This document shows positions 9,331 through 20,001 of a stretch of 64,000 nt of DNA, piece by piece; the first letter of the stretch is position 1, and every line of letters begins with the position of its first letter. Position numbers and translations under genes: made by a program. This DNA is from Adineta vaga (Eukaryota > Rotifera). Under the pieces are notes generated by a model. The model had not been told where the DNA came from and searched no databases. It was given only the letters and a program-made list of their open reading frames with translations. The DNA is taken from NCBI GenBank assembly GCA_021613535.1, contig CP075493.1, positions 1,054,001 to 1,118,000 of the forward strand, given 5' to 3'.

Positions 9331-10686
9331 TCAAAGTTTAATATCACAAACACCGATCATTGCATCTCGAGTAACTAAAGGAATTAATTGTTCTCGAGAC
9401 CAATTTTCTGTTCCTTTTGGTCGACGTGGTAGAACTAAATATCGTAAATCAGCGGTACTATCATGAATTTGAATTTTCATATCATCGGGAAGTTCAGTAC
9501 CGAATTCTTTTAAAACTTCTCGAGGATTTCTTGGTACACGAACACGATATGATCTTGATTTATACCAACCAGGTGGAAGTCCAAGTAATTGTCGAGGATA
9601 ACATGAACAAAGTGTACAAACAATTAAATTATGTATTTGATCTGTATTTTCTACAATACACATTGTTGTATTGAAATTTTCCAATTTTAAAAATTGTTTA
9701 ATTGTTTGTGTTGAATTTTTTAATAGTTCTTCTTTAAATTTTGGATTTAACCAAGATTCAACAACAAGTTCTGCTCCATTTAAACTTATTCCAGCCATTT
9801 GAATTGTTTCAATTTGTCGACGTAATTCATCTAATGTAAGAATCTTTTTATCAAGTAATGCATTAATTAATGATTCAGCTAAATGTTGAATTGATGAAGG
9901 ATTTCCTTCACGATCAACTGCTCGTTGTTCAATAATATTACGATCTTCATGAACATGATCATGATCGTCATCATGTTCATGTTCATGTTCATGATCATTC
10001 TCTTCTGTAATAACTTCAGTTTTTAATAAATCTGTTTGTGATGCAGATAATAACCAATGTTGATAAATTTCTACATCAATTGTATCATCAGAATTGCCTT
10101 GATAACCATTCCATATATCTTTTTGATTAAATCTTACTCGATAAAGAGGTTGATAATGTTCTTTATTATCATTATTTTCATAAGCATAATATTCAGGATT
10201 AGGAAAAACTCCACAAAATCGTTCAATCACTCCTATTTTACCATATAAATAACCAGGTGTACGTAAATGTGGTTTAATCCATCTTGTTGCATAATTCTCA
10301 TGTTGAACACGTACATAATCACCAACATGAAATAATTGTTCATTTGTTGAATATAAAGGTGAACCATATTTTTCATTTAAATCATTTTGTGTTAATAAAC
10401 CTGATTCTAAACAATGTTTACTAATTGATATTGTCCATCGTTCATAATAAGTCAGTTTATTATAAAGTGATTTTTCAATTGATTCAACACCTTGACGAAG
10501 ATTGTGAAGATTCATTAATTTCTTTTTCACTAATAAACATAAAACTGCATCAATCTGTTGTTCCCAATAAGCATATTCATCAATTCGACGATCTAATGGT
10601 TTTAAAAAGTCATCGTCATCAGGATTTGTAGCAATATCAGATACACGTTCAACAGAAACCATTATAGAAATGCTTTCTATAAGCAA
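9331..10686 (-). CDS. Fused beta-alpha nitrile hydratase, cobalt type, with His-rich linker
   Basis: An intronless 451-residue protein. Residues about 30-225 match the beta subunit (LTYYERWTISISKHCLESG; the barrel-domain start GDYVRVQHENYATRWIKPHL; GKIGVIERFCGVFPNPE). A linker at about 230-252 is rich in His and Asp (EHEHEHDDDHDHVHED). Residues about 265-451 match the alpha subunit, with the metal-binding claw CTLCSC at 357-362. Thr at the second position of the claw is typical of cobalt enzymes. The helical C-terminal region carries RNPREVLKEFG and the end LVTRDAMIGV. The enzyme hydrates nitriles to amides. In bacteria alpha and beta are separate genes. A beta-alpha fusion with a His-rich linker was described in the choanoflagellate Monosiga. 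Start is 10686, or the second Met nine residues in. Neighbours have ordinary rotifer-like introns, so this is not an isolated contaminant. Confidence 0.92.
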   Translation of the reverse strand: MLIESISIMVSVERVSDIATNPDDDDFLKPLDRRIDEYAYWEQQIDAVLCLLVKKKLMNLHNLRQGVESIEKSLYNKLTYYERWTISISKHCLESGLLTQNDLNEKYGSPLYSTNEQLFHVGDYVRVQHENYATRWIKPHLRTPGYLYGKIGVIERFCGVFPNPEYYAYENNDNKEHYQPLYRVRFNQKDIWNGYQGNSDDTIDVEIYQHWLLSASQTDLLKTEVITEENDHEHEHEHDDDHDHVHEDRNIIEQRAVDREGNPSSIQHLAESLINALLDKKILTLDELRRQIETIQMAGISLNGAELVVESWLNPKFKEELLKNSTQTIKQFLKLENFNTTMCIVENTDQIHNLIVCTLCSCYPRQLLGLPPGWYKSRSYRVRVPRNPREVLKEFGTELPDDMKIQIHDSTADLRYLVLPRRPKGTENWSREQLIPLVTRDAMIGVCDIKL

Positions 10687-11202
10687 ATTTCAATCTTAAA
10701 AAGTGAATATGTTTGTTCTTCATTTACAAAACACAAAAAAAAAGTGAGAACGAATAAAAGATAAAGAAGTAAATCAAGGACACTGATACAAGATAATAAT
10801 ACAATCTTTATATGATTCATTTGAATATATAACGATGATGATGATCGATCAGTTCTTTACCCAATGATTTGTTCGATGAAAACTATCCTCTTTTAAATCT
10901 CTTTACAAATGATGTCACTATAATATATATATATATATAACAGACATGAACAGATCTGTAGAAAAAAACGATGTTTTATACACATGTTGTTTTTCCTATT
11001 GCATTAGAATACTTTACAGGTAATTGTCTCCGAGGGATCACTCGAACATGACTTATTCAATACTTTGTTTACTTTACCTGTAAATAAAAAAAACTCGGTA
11101 GTGGACGTTAAATCATCAAAATGTTCGTCGTTGGTAAAACGAAATATATAAAATGAGAGAAAAACAAAACAAAAATGTTTTATTTAAAAAAGAAACATAT
11201 TT
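10687..11202. other. Divergent intergenic region with a TA microsatellite
   Basis: Lies between the divergently transcribed nitrile hydratase and TMEM272-like genes and must hold both promoters. A TA run sits at about 10923-10938. No gene seen. Confidence 0.45.
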
Positions 11203-11924
11203 ATGAGTACAGTACCTGATGAAAGTAAACGTTGTGAAGAAATAAATGACGCATTCGATTTTCCATGGCCATTAATTAATGTAATTAAAAATCCATTTGA
11301 ATATTTTGGAGAAAAGTCTGATCTTTTCGCACCACAATATTTATTTGATCGTCTTCTTTTACGATTGGCTTTTGCTACTTTCTTAATTAGTCTTTTGTCT
11401 GGAATATTCTTCTTAGATAGTTATTCTTATTGTGCACAAAATTTATGTCCTTTTCTAATTGTACAAGGATCATGTGGTCTTATTATTGTTTTTATTCATT
11501 TCTTGGCACTTATCTTCAAGTAAGATTATCTTTTTCTTTAACTACGAACGAAAGTTTATTTGTATTTTGTAGTTGGAGACCAACGAATACGATAGATTAT
11601 TCAGAAAATAATCGTTTGGCTATTAAATTGGTCTTTCTATGTGCAAATATTCTTACTGTATTTTGCATTATTTGGTTTTTTATTGGCTATTTTTGGAAAT
11701 TTCAAATATTGGATACACACTGTAATGACAATGATGACACAATTCTGAAACTAATTGGGACAATTATTATAGTCCTGCATTATCTTATCGGTGCTGCTTA
11801 TTTATGGAATCATTTATGGAACAGTTTATCATTCTTAAATTACCTTCATCGAATCATCCAATATCGTCTAGACACAAATATTGTAGATGATAATACTTCT
11901 TCAGAAAATAATTCTACTGTTTAA
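11203..11924 (+). CDS. Second TMEM272-like four-helix membrane protein
   Basis: Two exons, 11203-11519 and 11573-11924, are joined in phase 2 across a 53-nt GT-AG intron and give about 222 residues. A polar N-terminus is followed by four helices: LAFATFLISLLSGIFFL; FLIVQGSCGLIIVFIHFLAL; LVFLCANILTVFCIIWFFIG; LIGTIIIVLHYLIGAAYLW. A polar Asn/Asp/Ser tail follows. The motif CPFLIVQGSCG before helix 2 and WFFIGYFW in helix 3 correspond to the conserved points of TMEM272-like proteins. It shares topology with the gene at 3229-3994 but is clearly diverged. Function unknown. Confidence 0.6.
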
Positions 11925-12125
11925 TAATAACCTTTTTTTATTTAATGAATGCGTTTTGATTGAAATTCATTTTTCGAATCCTTTTTCCATCGACTAATAT
12001 AATTGATGATCTTAATGTTCTTAAATGCGGTTCTATTTTATCTAAGAGAAAGAAATTTAGACATTAATATATACCTCTCTTTCAGAAAACTCGTAAGAAA
12101 TGTTAATTTCATTGTAGAATCTATG

Positions 12126-15100
12126 AAGCTATGAATGAAGTTAATTCTATTCATATGTTGTCTAATTCTTGATATGCAAACATATATTCTTTTATACGAC
12201 ACTAATGTTGCTCTATCTGCACAGTATGGCTTTTGTATTTATTGGAAGAAGGATGTGATCATGAAATATTGTATACGAGGAAATATCCAAGGTATATATG
12301 TTAACAATGAGTGTCTTAATGAAGGTGAAAAGTGACTTCACGAAGCAACAACATTTGAAGATGCTATTAAATCTCAATTCAAGCAGAAAGAAACTGATCA
12401 TATGGGGAATGCAATGATTTGGAGATATTTGAATGTGATTATGGACTTCTTTGTTTAGATTGGCGCGATATTTGTAATGGTGAACAACAATGTATGGATG
12501 AAACTGATGAGAAATCGTTTGAATTTCCATTATTTTGCCCGTATGTACCAGGTTCTATTGAATGTGGTCATGTGGTGATGGATATTCTCGATTAAAATAT
12601 TAAAAAAATAGAAAGGACTATTGTGAGAATATGTGCGGAAATTTATCTATTTAATTCAATGTGCGTTGTCGCAGGGATTCGATCGTGATTGTCCTTGTAA
12701 TCATAAAAACTGTTCGTTACTAATGGCTATAAGATATGCAAAGATGATCTATCTGTATTGATATCATAATGGTTGTCATATACGACCATACATTAGTCTT
12801 TTTTATCAATGGAATCGAACTTATAGGCTAATGACGAGTCTGACGAGATATTCTTAGATGGAAGTATCAAATGTCGAGGTTTCTACGGAAAGACTAAGAG
12901 TAAAATACGTTTTTCCTCAGATGACTGGAAAAGATTGAACGAATTTCCTATTGTCGACTTTATTTTTTGTAATCACAAAGGAATTATCCATGATCAAGTG
13001 TTATAAAACCAATATGATACGTCATGTTGGAATGAATCTCTCACGTTTAACAAGCGACCGTATGCGTACTTTGATGTTTGTACTGAATCTCGTGAATGTA
13101 TTTCTCAATATCGCATCCATGATGGATGTCGTCTTTTAAAAGAATATATTCAACCTTATCCACAGATGAACATAACGAATTATCTGAAAGAAATATGATA
13201 TTTCCATTTCGATCATATTGTGGTACATTTTGGAATTTACCATTACATTCTGATGAATTGAATCAACATTGCAGGGATTGCCCATGTCCATACAATCAAT
13301 ATAAATGTCAAACAGGTCAATGCATTGAATTTGATTGGCTTTGTGATAGAGAGTAGGATTTTCTTGATGCTTCAGATGAATGAGCTGCACATCTTATAAT
13401 TACAGACGATTACATCATAACATATATTTACCAAATTTTGATATAAAGCTAAAAGAATTTCCTTGTCTTCTAGCCAACGTAAAGAATCTTTTAGACATTG
13501 AATTAAACCATCCCTGTATCAATCTGATACAAATCGTAGACGAAAGAGAAGATTGTCATGCTGGACTCGATGAAAGAAACACGTTAGAGAGTTGCGATCG
13601 AACAATGCTTGGCTTTTCTTATCAATGTACAAATACGAAATGTTCACATCATGATCAACATTGTGTAGAAACGATCGACTCATGTGTAGATGAAATCTTA
13701 TGTCATTATATAAGTCAAAATGAGTCTTGTGTCAGTGAGGAAAACGTTGTATATTTTGATGGATCATGTCGAAGAAATGCTCGTTGTGATGAGAGTTTTG
13801 ACTGTGCGTATGGATAGGATGAATATTGGTGTCTAGGAGGTCTCGAATCTATCTGGTCCAAATATAGAAATAATAAACGAACCCAAAAAATATTACAAAA
13901 ACTATATTGGTCAATTTTTCCAACGCGCACTCGACTTTTATCAGAAGATTTCAATAAAACTAATAGTTCACAAGTATCTCAACCATTCTCGTCAACTGTC
14001 AATAAACTTCGAACTCCTACACTACATTCACATTCTTATATTATATGTAACCGAGGTGTTGCCATACGCTATACAACGAAACCAAATGAAATCTGTTTAT
14101 GCCCACTATCTTACTATGGACGATGGTGTGAATATTTTAGTGATCGTTTAATCGTGATCACTTATCTTGATTTAACTTCACTTTATTATCTGGAGTATGC
14201 AATTGATTCTCATGAATTTGACGTGAACGGTTATCTTGAAATTGAAAATTTTGTTAAACATCGATTCTATCCATTATATCCAACGTCTGACAAAATGAAA
14301 GCACTGAAAAAAAGACGTTATTTGAATCGTACGGATATCGTTAATAATCATCCATATTCGATCGAATTTGTTATTTATCATCTGACTTCTGATGCTCCTT
14401 TTCAATTTGGATCATGAATATATTCGATTTATTTCGATTTTCTACTTGCCTTTCGGCTAACGTCTATTCTTAAATTTCTCATATGGTATGGTAGTTCAAG
14501 TATGAATCCGTGCAAGAACAATACAACTTGTCCTCCAAATGCAATATGCACTACCGTTTTTAACTAATCACAACTATACTCATTTTCGATATTCATGTCA
14601 AAGTGGTTTTTATGGTAAAGACTATCAGATTTTTCGAACAGATTGTTCGCCGTATTGCTCTAAAGGTACATTCTGTAAACCCAAACTTGAAAGCGAACTT
14701 ATCAAACCATCTGTTCCTCTATATATTTGTCCCAACATTTTTCATGGAGATTATTGCGAGAAGTATAAGTCCGTTATCAAAATCAAGATTAATCTTACAC
14801 AATCTCTCTCAACTTCTGTTGTTCAATTTTATGATGTAAATCTTTATAATTTAAAACTCCTCATTTAAGATCAACAATTATTCAATAGATTACCTAATTC
14901 TATACATTACTATCACACGAAACAATTAGCATCATCATTTGCTCTTATGAAATTACATAATCTTTCATCAATATCGACCTATTATATTCTTTATATTCAA
15001 GAAAATGTTTCTATAATATCAATATTTTTTCAACACCTAAACATTGTCCACATGTTGTGTCATCACGTTTGATTGACAAAAGTCAATATAGAAAATTTTC

Positions 15101-15397
15101 AGTTGTAATCTTTATTTATTTTTTCATGTTGATTGTTTCAATCATGATTCATCAATTGACCGATGTGTAGTTATTGTTTTCATTATTCTTTGTCTTATGC
15201 ATATACCTGATTTAATCTATACAACCATCAATCTTGACCAATGTATAGTTTCTCTTTATAATCGTATCAATACGCTTTTACCTCATCTTGGTCCATACAT
15301 CATTCAAACACTGGCAAGTACGATTTTAATTGGTATAGACAAACATTTCTTCAAATGTTTAAACATATGTTTAATACAAAAAAAGAATTGTATATAA
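12126..15397 (+). pseudogene. LDLa/EGF-domain receptor relic with many stops and frameshifts
   Basis: Recognisable pieces run in order across several frames. LDL-receptor class A-like pieces include CLDWRDICNGEQQCMDETDE near 12440, CPCPYNQYKCQTGQC near 13285, and CDESFDCAYG followed by DEYWC near 13790. EGF-like pieces include ICLCPLSYYGRWCEYF near 14090, an N-terminal half with CKNNTTCPPNAICTT near 14505, and CPNIFHGDYCEKY near 14730. A hydrophobic end lies after 15100. Disabling changes include a TAG inside one LDLa module (13354-13356), a TAG at 13815-13817 exactly where an acidic residue is expected, and a frame change inside an EGF module near 14560. The parent would be a large LDLa/EGF protein or GPCR, a family expanded in bdelloids. 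Confidence 0.7.
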
Positions 15398-15539
15398 CAC
15401 CAATTATCGTTAATAAGATGGATTTTCAAGACTGAAGTCAATGAACACATTCCATTAACAGACATAAATTAAATATTTGAATCGATATGTCAAATAAGTT
15501 GATATAATGACTCATTTGTTGAGAAACCGTTTCCTTGAT

Positions 15540-16628
15540 TTATTTTAATAAGAGATAAAAGAAATATATGAGAATCAAATAGATTTCATTAAAATAAGTT
15601 CTCAATGCTCTTGAATCGATATCAGGATATATATTTCGTAAACATATTGATGAAAACTTCGGTCTTTGATAATAATCATTAACAAACAATATATTATTTG
15701 CACAATCACGTCCGGGAATACAATACTGAAATTTTTGTATACGAAATCCATATTTTTCTAACAACATCGTTATATTCGATATTTTGGAATTATCTTCTAC
15801 AAGAAGATAATGTATTTGAATATTCCAATTCATTGTAAGTAGAACAGCTAATTCTGCACCTTCAACATCAAGACTAAAAAAATCGATATGAGTAATTCCA
15901 ATAGCGGATAAATAAGTTCCAATTGGAGCACATGCTACTCGTTGTGTTTTATTATTATTTTTATGCCAAGCATTTTTAAAAGATTCATCCATTGTTTCAA
16001 TATCACCAGCAATAGCATTACCTTCACCCTAATAATCATTCAATCTTAAAAAACTCTATTTTGAATATACTAAATTTAAGATTACCAAAACGTGAATTTC
16101 GGTTTGTGGAAGAGAACAAATTCCATGCGGTATCTTCACAGTTTTCTTTCTATCTACACGAAGTAATTTTCTTGCATTATCAGGATGTGCTTCAATAAGT
16201 ACACCACGCCAATCGAACATTCGTTCGAAAAATAAAGTATTACTATAAGTTTCACCATCTAATGCACCTATTTCAACAAATATACCTGGATTGTCTTTGG
16301 AAAGTTTGTCTTTGAAAATCTTTTTATGTAACATAATATCTTCACCAGATTGTGAATAATAACCTGATCTACTTTGAAATTTTGATGATGGACAAGTCCA
16401 GATATGTGGATGTAAATGACGAAGATGTCTTGGATCAAATTGAGTGACGTTATTGTATGTGATATTCAAAATCTTTAATAATACAGGTTCTTCTGATGTT
16501 GCTTTTTCATTAAATGGAATTTTATTCGATGTATCAATATCATTTAGTCGATATGTCCAAATTGTATATGTGATGAAAATAATCAATGATGTTATTATCA
16601 ATAATAATGAATAATTCGAACATTTCAT
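15540..16628 (-). CDS. FkbM-type SAM methyltransferase, type II membrane anchored
   Basis: Exons 16628-16086 and 16028-15540 join in phase 0 over a 57-nt intron and give about 343 residues. An N-terminal anchor (LLLIITSLIIFITYTIW) is followed by a lumenal region. The SAM-binding loop is FVEIGALDGETYSNTLFFE, followed by GVLIEAHPDNARKLL, and the second exon carries the FkbM signature IDFFSLDVEGAELAVL. FkbM enzymes O-methylate small molecules or sugars. With a Golgi-type anchor, a glycan or secreted substrate is likely (inference). A hydrophobic C-terminal tail (EIYLILIYFFYLLL) is unusual and could be a second membrane segment. Confidence 0.85.
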
Positions 16629-17676
16629 TATTGAGAAATTAAACTAGAAGAAAAAAAACAGTTGGTACATTGAATTGACAGACGATTTTTAATTTTAAAA
16701 AAAGGCTTTATCGTTGATGGAACACATTCTTCAATTGTCTTTTATGTCACATATCGTTTTCCTGTAAAGAACACGTTTTGTAACTCATCCATCAGAGAGG
16801 AGGAAAGAAAACGACAATGAAGATAAGAAGTTCGAAGCAAGATATCAAACTAATAAAGGCAAGAAGATAGGAGTATAGAAAGAAGTAAGAATAGGACAAA
16901 TATCATTGCAATAAGAGACATGAACAGTCAGCTAAATTAAATTATAAGTAAAAAAAACAACTAAAATAGACTATAATGAATAGTTCAAAGAAAATGGGGT
17001 GGGTACGATTCATTAATACTGGGTCAATACTCATCTTTATAATAGGATTGAATTTTATCACCGTATATCTATCAATAAGACGACTCTGAATGAGCTATTA
17101 TTTATTGTAATAAAACTACCCGTGTACATGTTTTTCTTTTTGTATTAAAACGTGTTCTTAGTGTAACATTCAGTGTGACCAGACGCATTAAATTAAAAAT
17201 TCAATTACGAACAATTTTTATAACGAAAATAATTGTGAAAGCAAAAACTAATATGATATTCAGTAGAAGTGAACAGAATTTTGTTATCATTAGGTTTAAC
17301 TTAATCAAAAAAAAAAATTTCTCATCCATATAGTTTAGTTTGCACTTGACTTATTCTCAACTTTTATGCGTACAAAATGAATATTTTATCTTTTTTCTTC
17401 CTTTTCTATGTGTCGACGACGTGAGTTACGTCACAGATTCTTTTTCAAAGTTGATAAGAATATCAACGTTTGTCAAAAACGCACATTATTTAATGTTATA
17501 TTGTGCAAATAAATTTACATTTATTTTATATTCCTTCCTCAACATCTCAGTGAGACTTTTTCAAATGACTACAAGAGAAGAGGAAAATGTTAAAAGGATA
17601 TGTATTTATTATAGATTCAATTTATAAATAAAGTCGAAACAACATTTTAAAAAAAAAGATCATTTTGATATAAAAC
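16629..17676. other. Intergenic, no gene recognised
   Basis: AT-rich spacer of about 1 kb with only short, non-conserved frames and a weak GGGGTGGGT motif near 16995. Confidence 0.4.
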
Positions 17677-18672
17677 TTATTTCATTGTTGTTATTGTTCG
17701 TCCTGTATCTTCAAATCTAATTGATTTTCCAGTAAGTAAAACATAACATTTCAATAGAATTCTTTTCGTTTGATTTCGAAATGATGGTGATGTTGTTATA
17801 TAAATATAAAATGGTAATGCTGTATTAAAATACATCATAAATGATTGTGCCATATAATTAATAAATGTTTCAATTTGTTTTCTATCTTTAGATTTTATCC
17901 AATCATCAGTTATCATTTTATAAACAAGATAAATTGAAAATGGTAATGTACTTATAACATAAAATAAAACTTCAATTAAAACCATTTTCATTAAATCACG
18001 ATCACGTTTACGAAGAATATTTCCCGAAGAATTCTGTAAACTATTTTCTATTGTTGGTTGAACACGTGCACGCATTTTTTGTAAATTTTGCATAACTAAT
18101 AGACTAAATAATAGAATTAAAAATGGTGGTAAAATACCAGCAAAGATTAGATAATATATTGTATAAATTAAAGCATAAAGATCATCATGAATACTACATG
18201 AATGATTTTCTACGACACGTACAGCAGCAAAAAAGATCACAGCTAATGCCCAAAAGATTCCAGATAAAATAACAAGACGTTTTGCAATTTTATATTGACT
18301 AAATGCTCGAATAGTAACATTCATACTACTCAAAGCAAATCGATCAATACAAGCTAAAACTTTATATTGTCTCATGATTTGAAATGATGCATGACGGATA
18401 TAAAATTGAATTTTACAAGCAACAACTGATTCAGTACTTATATCAATATGATCCAATGAAAATATAATTGGAATTATACCAACATCAAGACAAATTAAAT
18501 TACATATTGTCATCCATAATAAATATAATGAACAAGGATTTCTACGTTGTTCTTTTTGAGCAAAAACAGCGATTGTTAACAAATTTCCAAGATTTCCAAA
18601 TGCAACATAAGTACTCATTCCATAACGAGTTAAAAGATTTTGAACTGTTGTTAAATAAGCTGTTGTAGACAT
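17677..18672 (-). CDS. Rhodopsin-like seven-helix receptor
   Basis: An intronless 331-residue protein with seven hydrophobic segments. TM1 contains FGNLGNLLTI (the GN pair of class A receptors). The end of TM3 carries CIDRFALS in place of DRY. TM6 is EVLFYVISTLPFSIYLVY, and TM7 is followed by a basic tail (YITTSPSFRNQTKRILLK). Cys residues in the first and second outer loops (VVACKIQ, NHSCSI) fit the conserved disulfide. Most similar in this window to the receptor at 30211-31221 (shared MST start, LTRY and GNLGN). Ligand unknown. Rotifer genomes carry hundreds of such divergent FMRFamide/neuropeptide-receptor-like genes. Confidence 0.85.
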   Translation of the reverse strand: MSTTAYLTTVQNLLTRYGMSTYVAFGNLGNLLTIAVFAQKEQRRNPCSLYLLWMTICNLICLDVGIIPIIFSLDHIDISTESVVACKIQFYIRHASFQIMRQYKVLACIDRFALSSMNVTIRAFSQYKIAKRLVILSGIFWALAVIFFAAVRVVENHSCSIHDDLYALIYTIYYLIFAGILPPFLILLFSLLVMQNLQKMRARVQPTIENSLQNSSGNILRKRDRDLMKMVLIEVLFYVISTLPFSIYLVYKMITDDWIKSKDRKQIETFINYMAQSFMMYFNTALPFYIYITTSPSFRNQTKRILLKCYVLLTGKSIRFEDTGRTITTMK

Positions 18673-19268
18673 TCTTTTTTTCTAACAAAAGACGATTTAT
18701 TATTTTGCTTTTATATATATATATGATTGTCTCAATGGAAGATATTTATCTTCTTAATTATGAAAATTATTCATGTAGAAGATCATAGTAGGATGTTACC
18801 TACATAAAATGAACAAAATATTACAAATAGATCGAAGAAGAAAATTATTCTTTTGACATGTTGTTTATTCTTATGAATAAAACAGATAAAGAAAGTATTT
18901 GAAAAGATTTATTCATTTAAATATAATGATTTATTAGTTTAAGTGTCATTGTAATTATGTTTATGCTAATATTATAATATAATCATCTCCGAAAGAGTTA
19001 TAATCAAACTTTATGTTCTGTTTATCGAGGAAAAGAATTGCAATTCTTTTTTTTAATAGAAATTTAAAATAGATTAATTTATCATCATGTTGGTTGAAAA
19101 AGTACATCGACAATATTTTATTTTTATTTTTATCATGGTTTTAGATTCGATGAAAATTTATAATGAATTCTCTTGATTTAAATCTGAAAGGTATTATAGC
19201 ATTTCATATTCTTCTGTTATATTTAGTATAGGAAAATCGATTGATTTTTATTTTATTTGAGCAAAGTA
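18673..19268. other. Intergenic, no gene recognised
   Basis: Very AT-rich spacer with a short TA run near 18712-18722, lying upstream of the receptor gene. Confidence 0.4.
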
Positions 19269-19800
19269 ATTGTCCGAAGTGTGTAAATCTTTCCTCGCAA
19301 TAACAGAGCTGGGACCTTGTACAATAATACGAAGAATGAAGCACCCATACATTCACACCTTAAGCTGTTGAGCAAGACGTTTATTTTGATGATAGGACTA
19401 GTTGATGTATGGTATTATTTTACGATACTGTTCGTTGTCATATTTATATTGTACCTGTTGTTCGATCTCTGTAATATTTTGAACGTTCTAAACCCTTGTT
19501 TGCAAATATCATTACAGCTAATCGATATCTCACAGTGATAGATGAACGTATAGTTTTCAGCGATAGTTATTTCAGTTAACAAAGACCTATTGCTCTTTAT
19601 CATCAATTCAAATCAAATGTCACTGAAGCACAAGCAAAACTTTTAATTATTGAACTTGGAGCTGGTACAACAATACCCACAGTTCGAGAAGAGAGTCAAA
19701 CTATGTCTATCAACAAACGATGGAACTACCTTTGGATGCATTAGTAGCATCAACTATGATTGATAAAGTGGTCAAAGTCAAGCTTAAAGTACGTTTTGAA
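19269..19800 (+). pseudogene. Sirtuin (SIR2-family deacetylase) relic
   Basis: The open piece 19583-19744 reads TEAQAKLLIIELGAGTTIP followed by TVREESQTM. This matches the conserved SIR2 block around IELGAG-x-x-IPTVR of bacterial-type NAD-dependent deacetylases. The continuation ELPLDALVASTMID appears in another frame after about 19715, like the usual C-terminal LPLGAL-x-x-ID pattern. A CPKC fragment upstream near 19271 may be part of the zinc site. Stops and frame changes separate the pieces, and no complete gene can be assembled. It is a decayed copy of a gene resembling bacterial sirtuins. Confidence 0.5.
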
Positions 19801-20001
19801 ATACACTAACAAATGAGAATGAATCAAAATGTTTATTAACACAACAACACATATTTATTAATATTCTGATTTAATTATTGAATAAAGAAAGAATTGAATG
19901 CATATGTAATGTTTGAGTATTTAGAATGAGAATATTTTTTGAAGTTAAAATTGTTCATAAGCATAATATGAAGTAACTAATGATTATGTTGCTACGAATG
20001 A

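Noticed and set aside
9331-10686. Bacterial contamination as an explanation for the nitrile hydratase
   Set aside because: The gene lies in continuous sequence between spliced eukaryotic genes, shares their AT-rich codon use, and has the eukaryote-type fused form.
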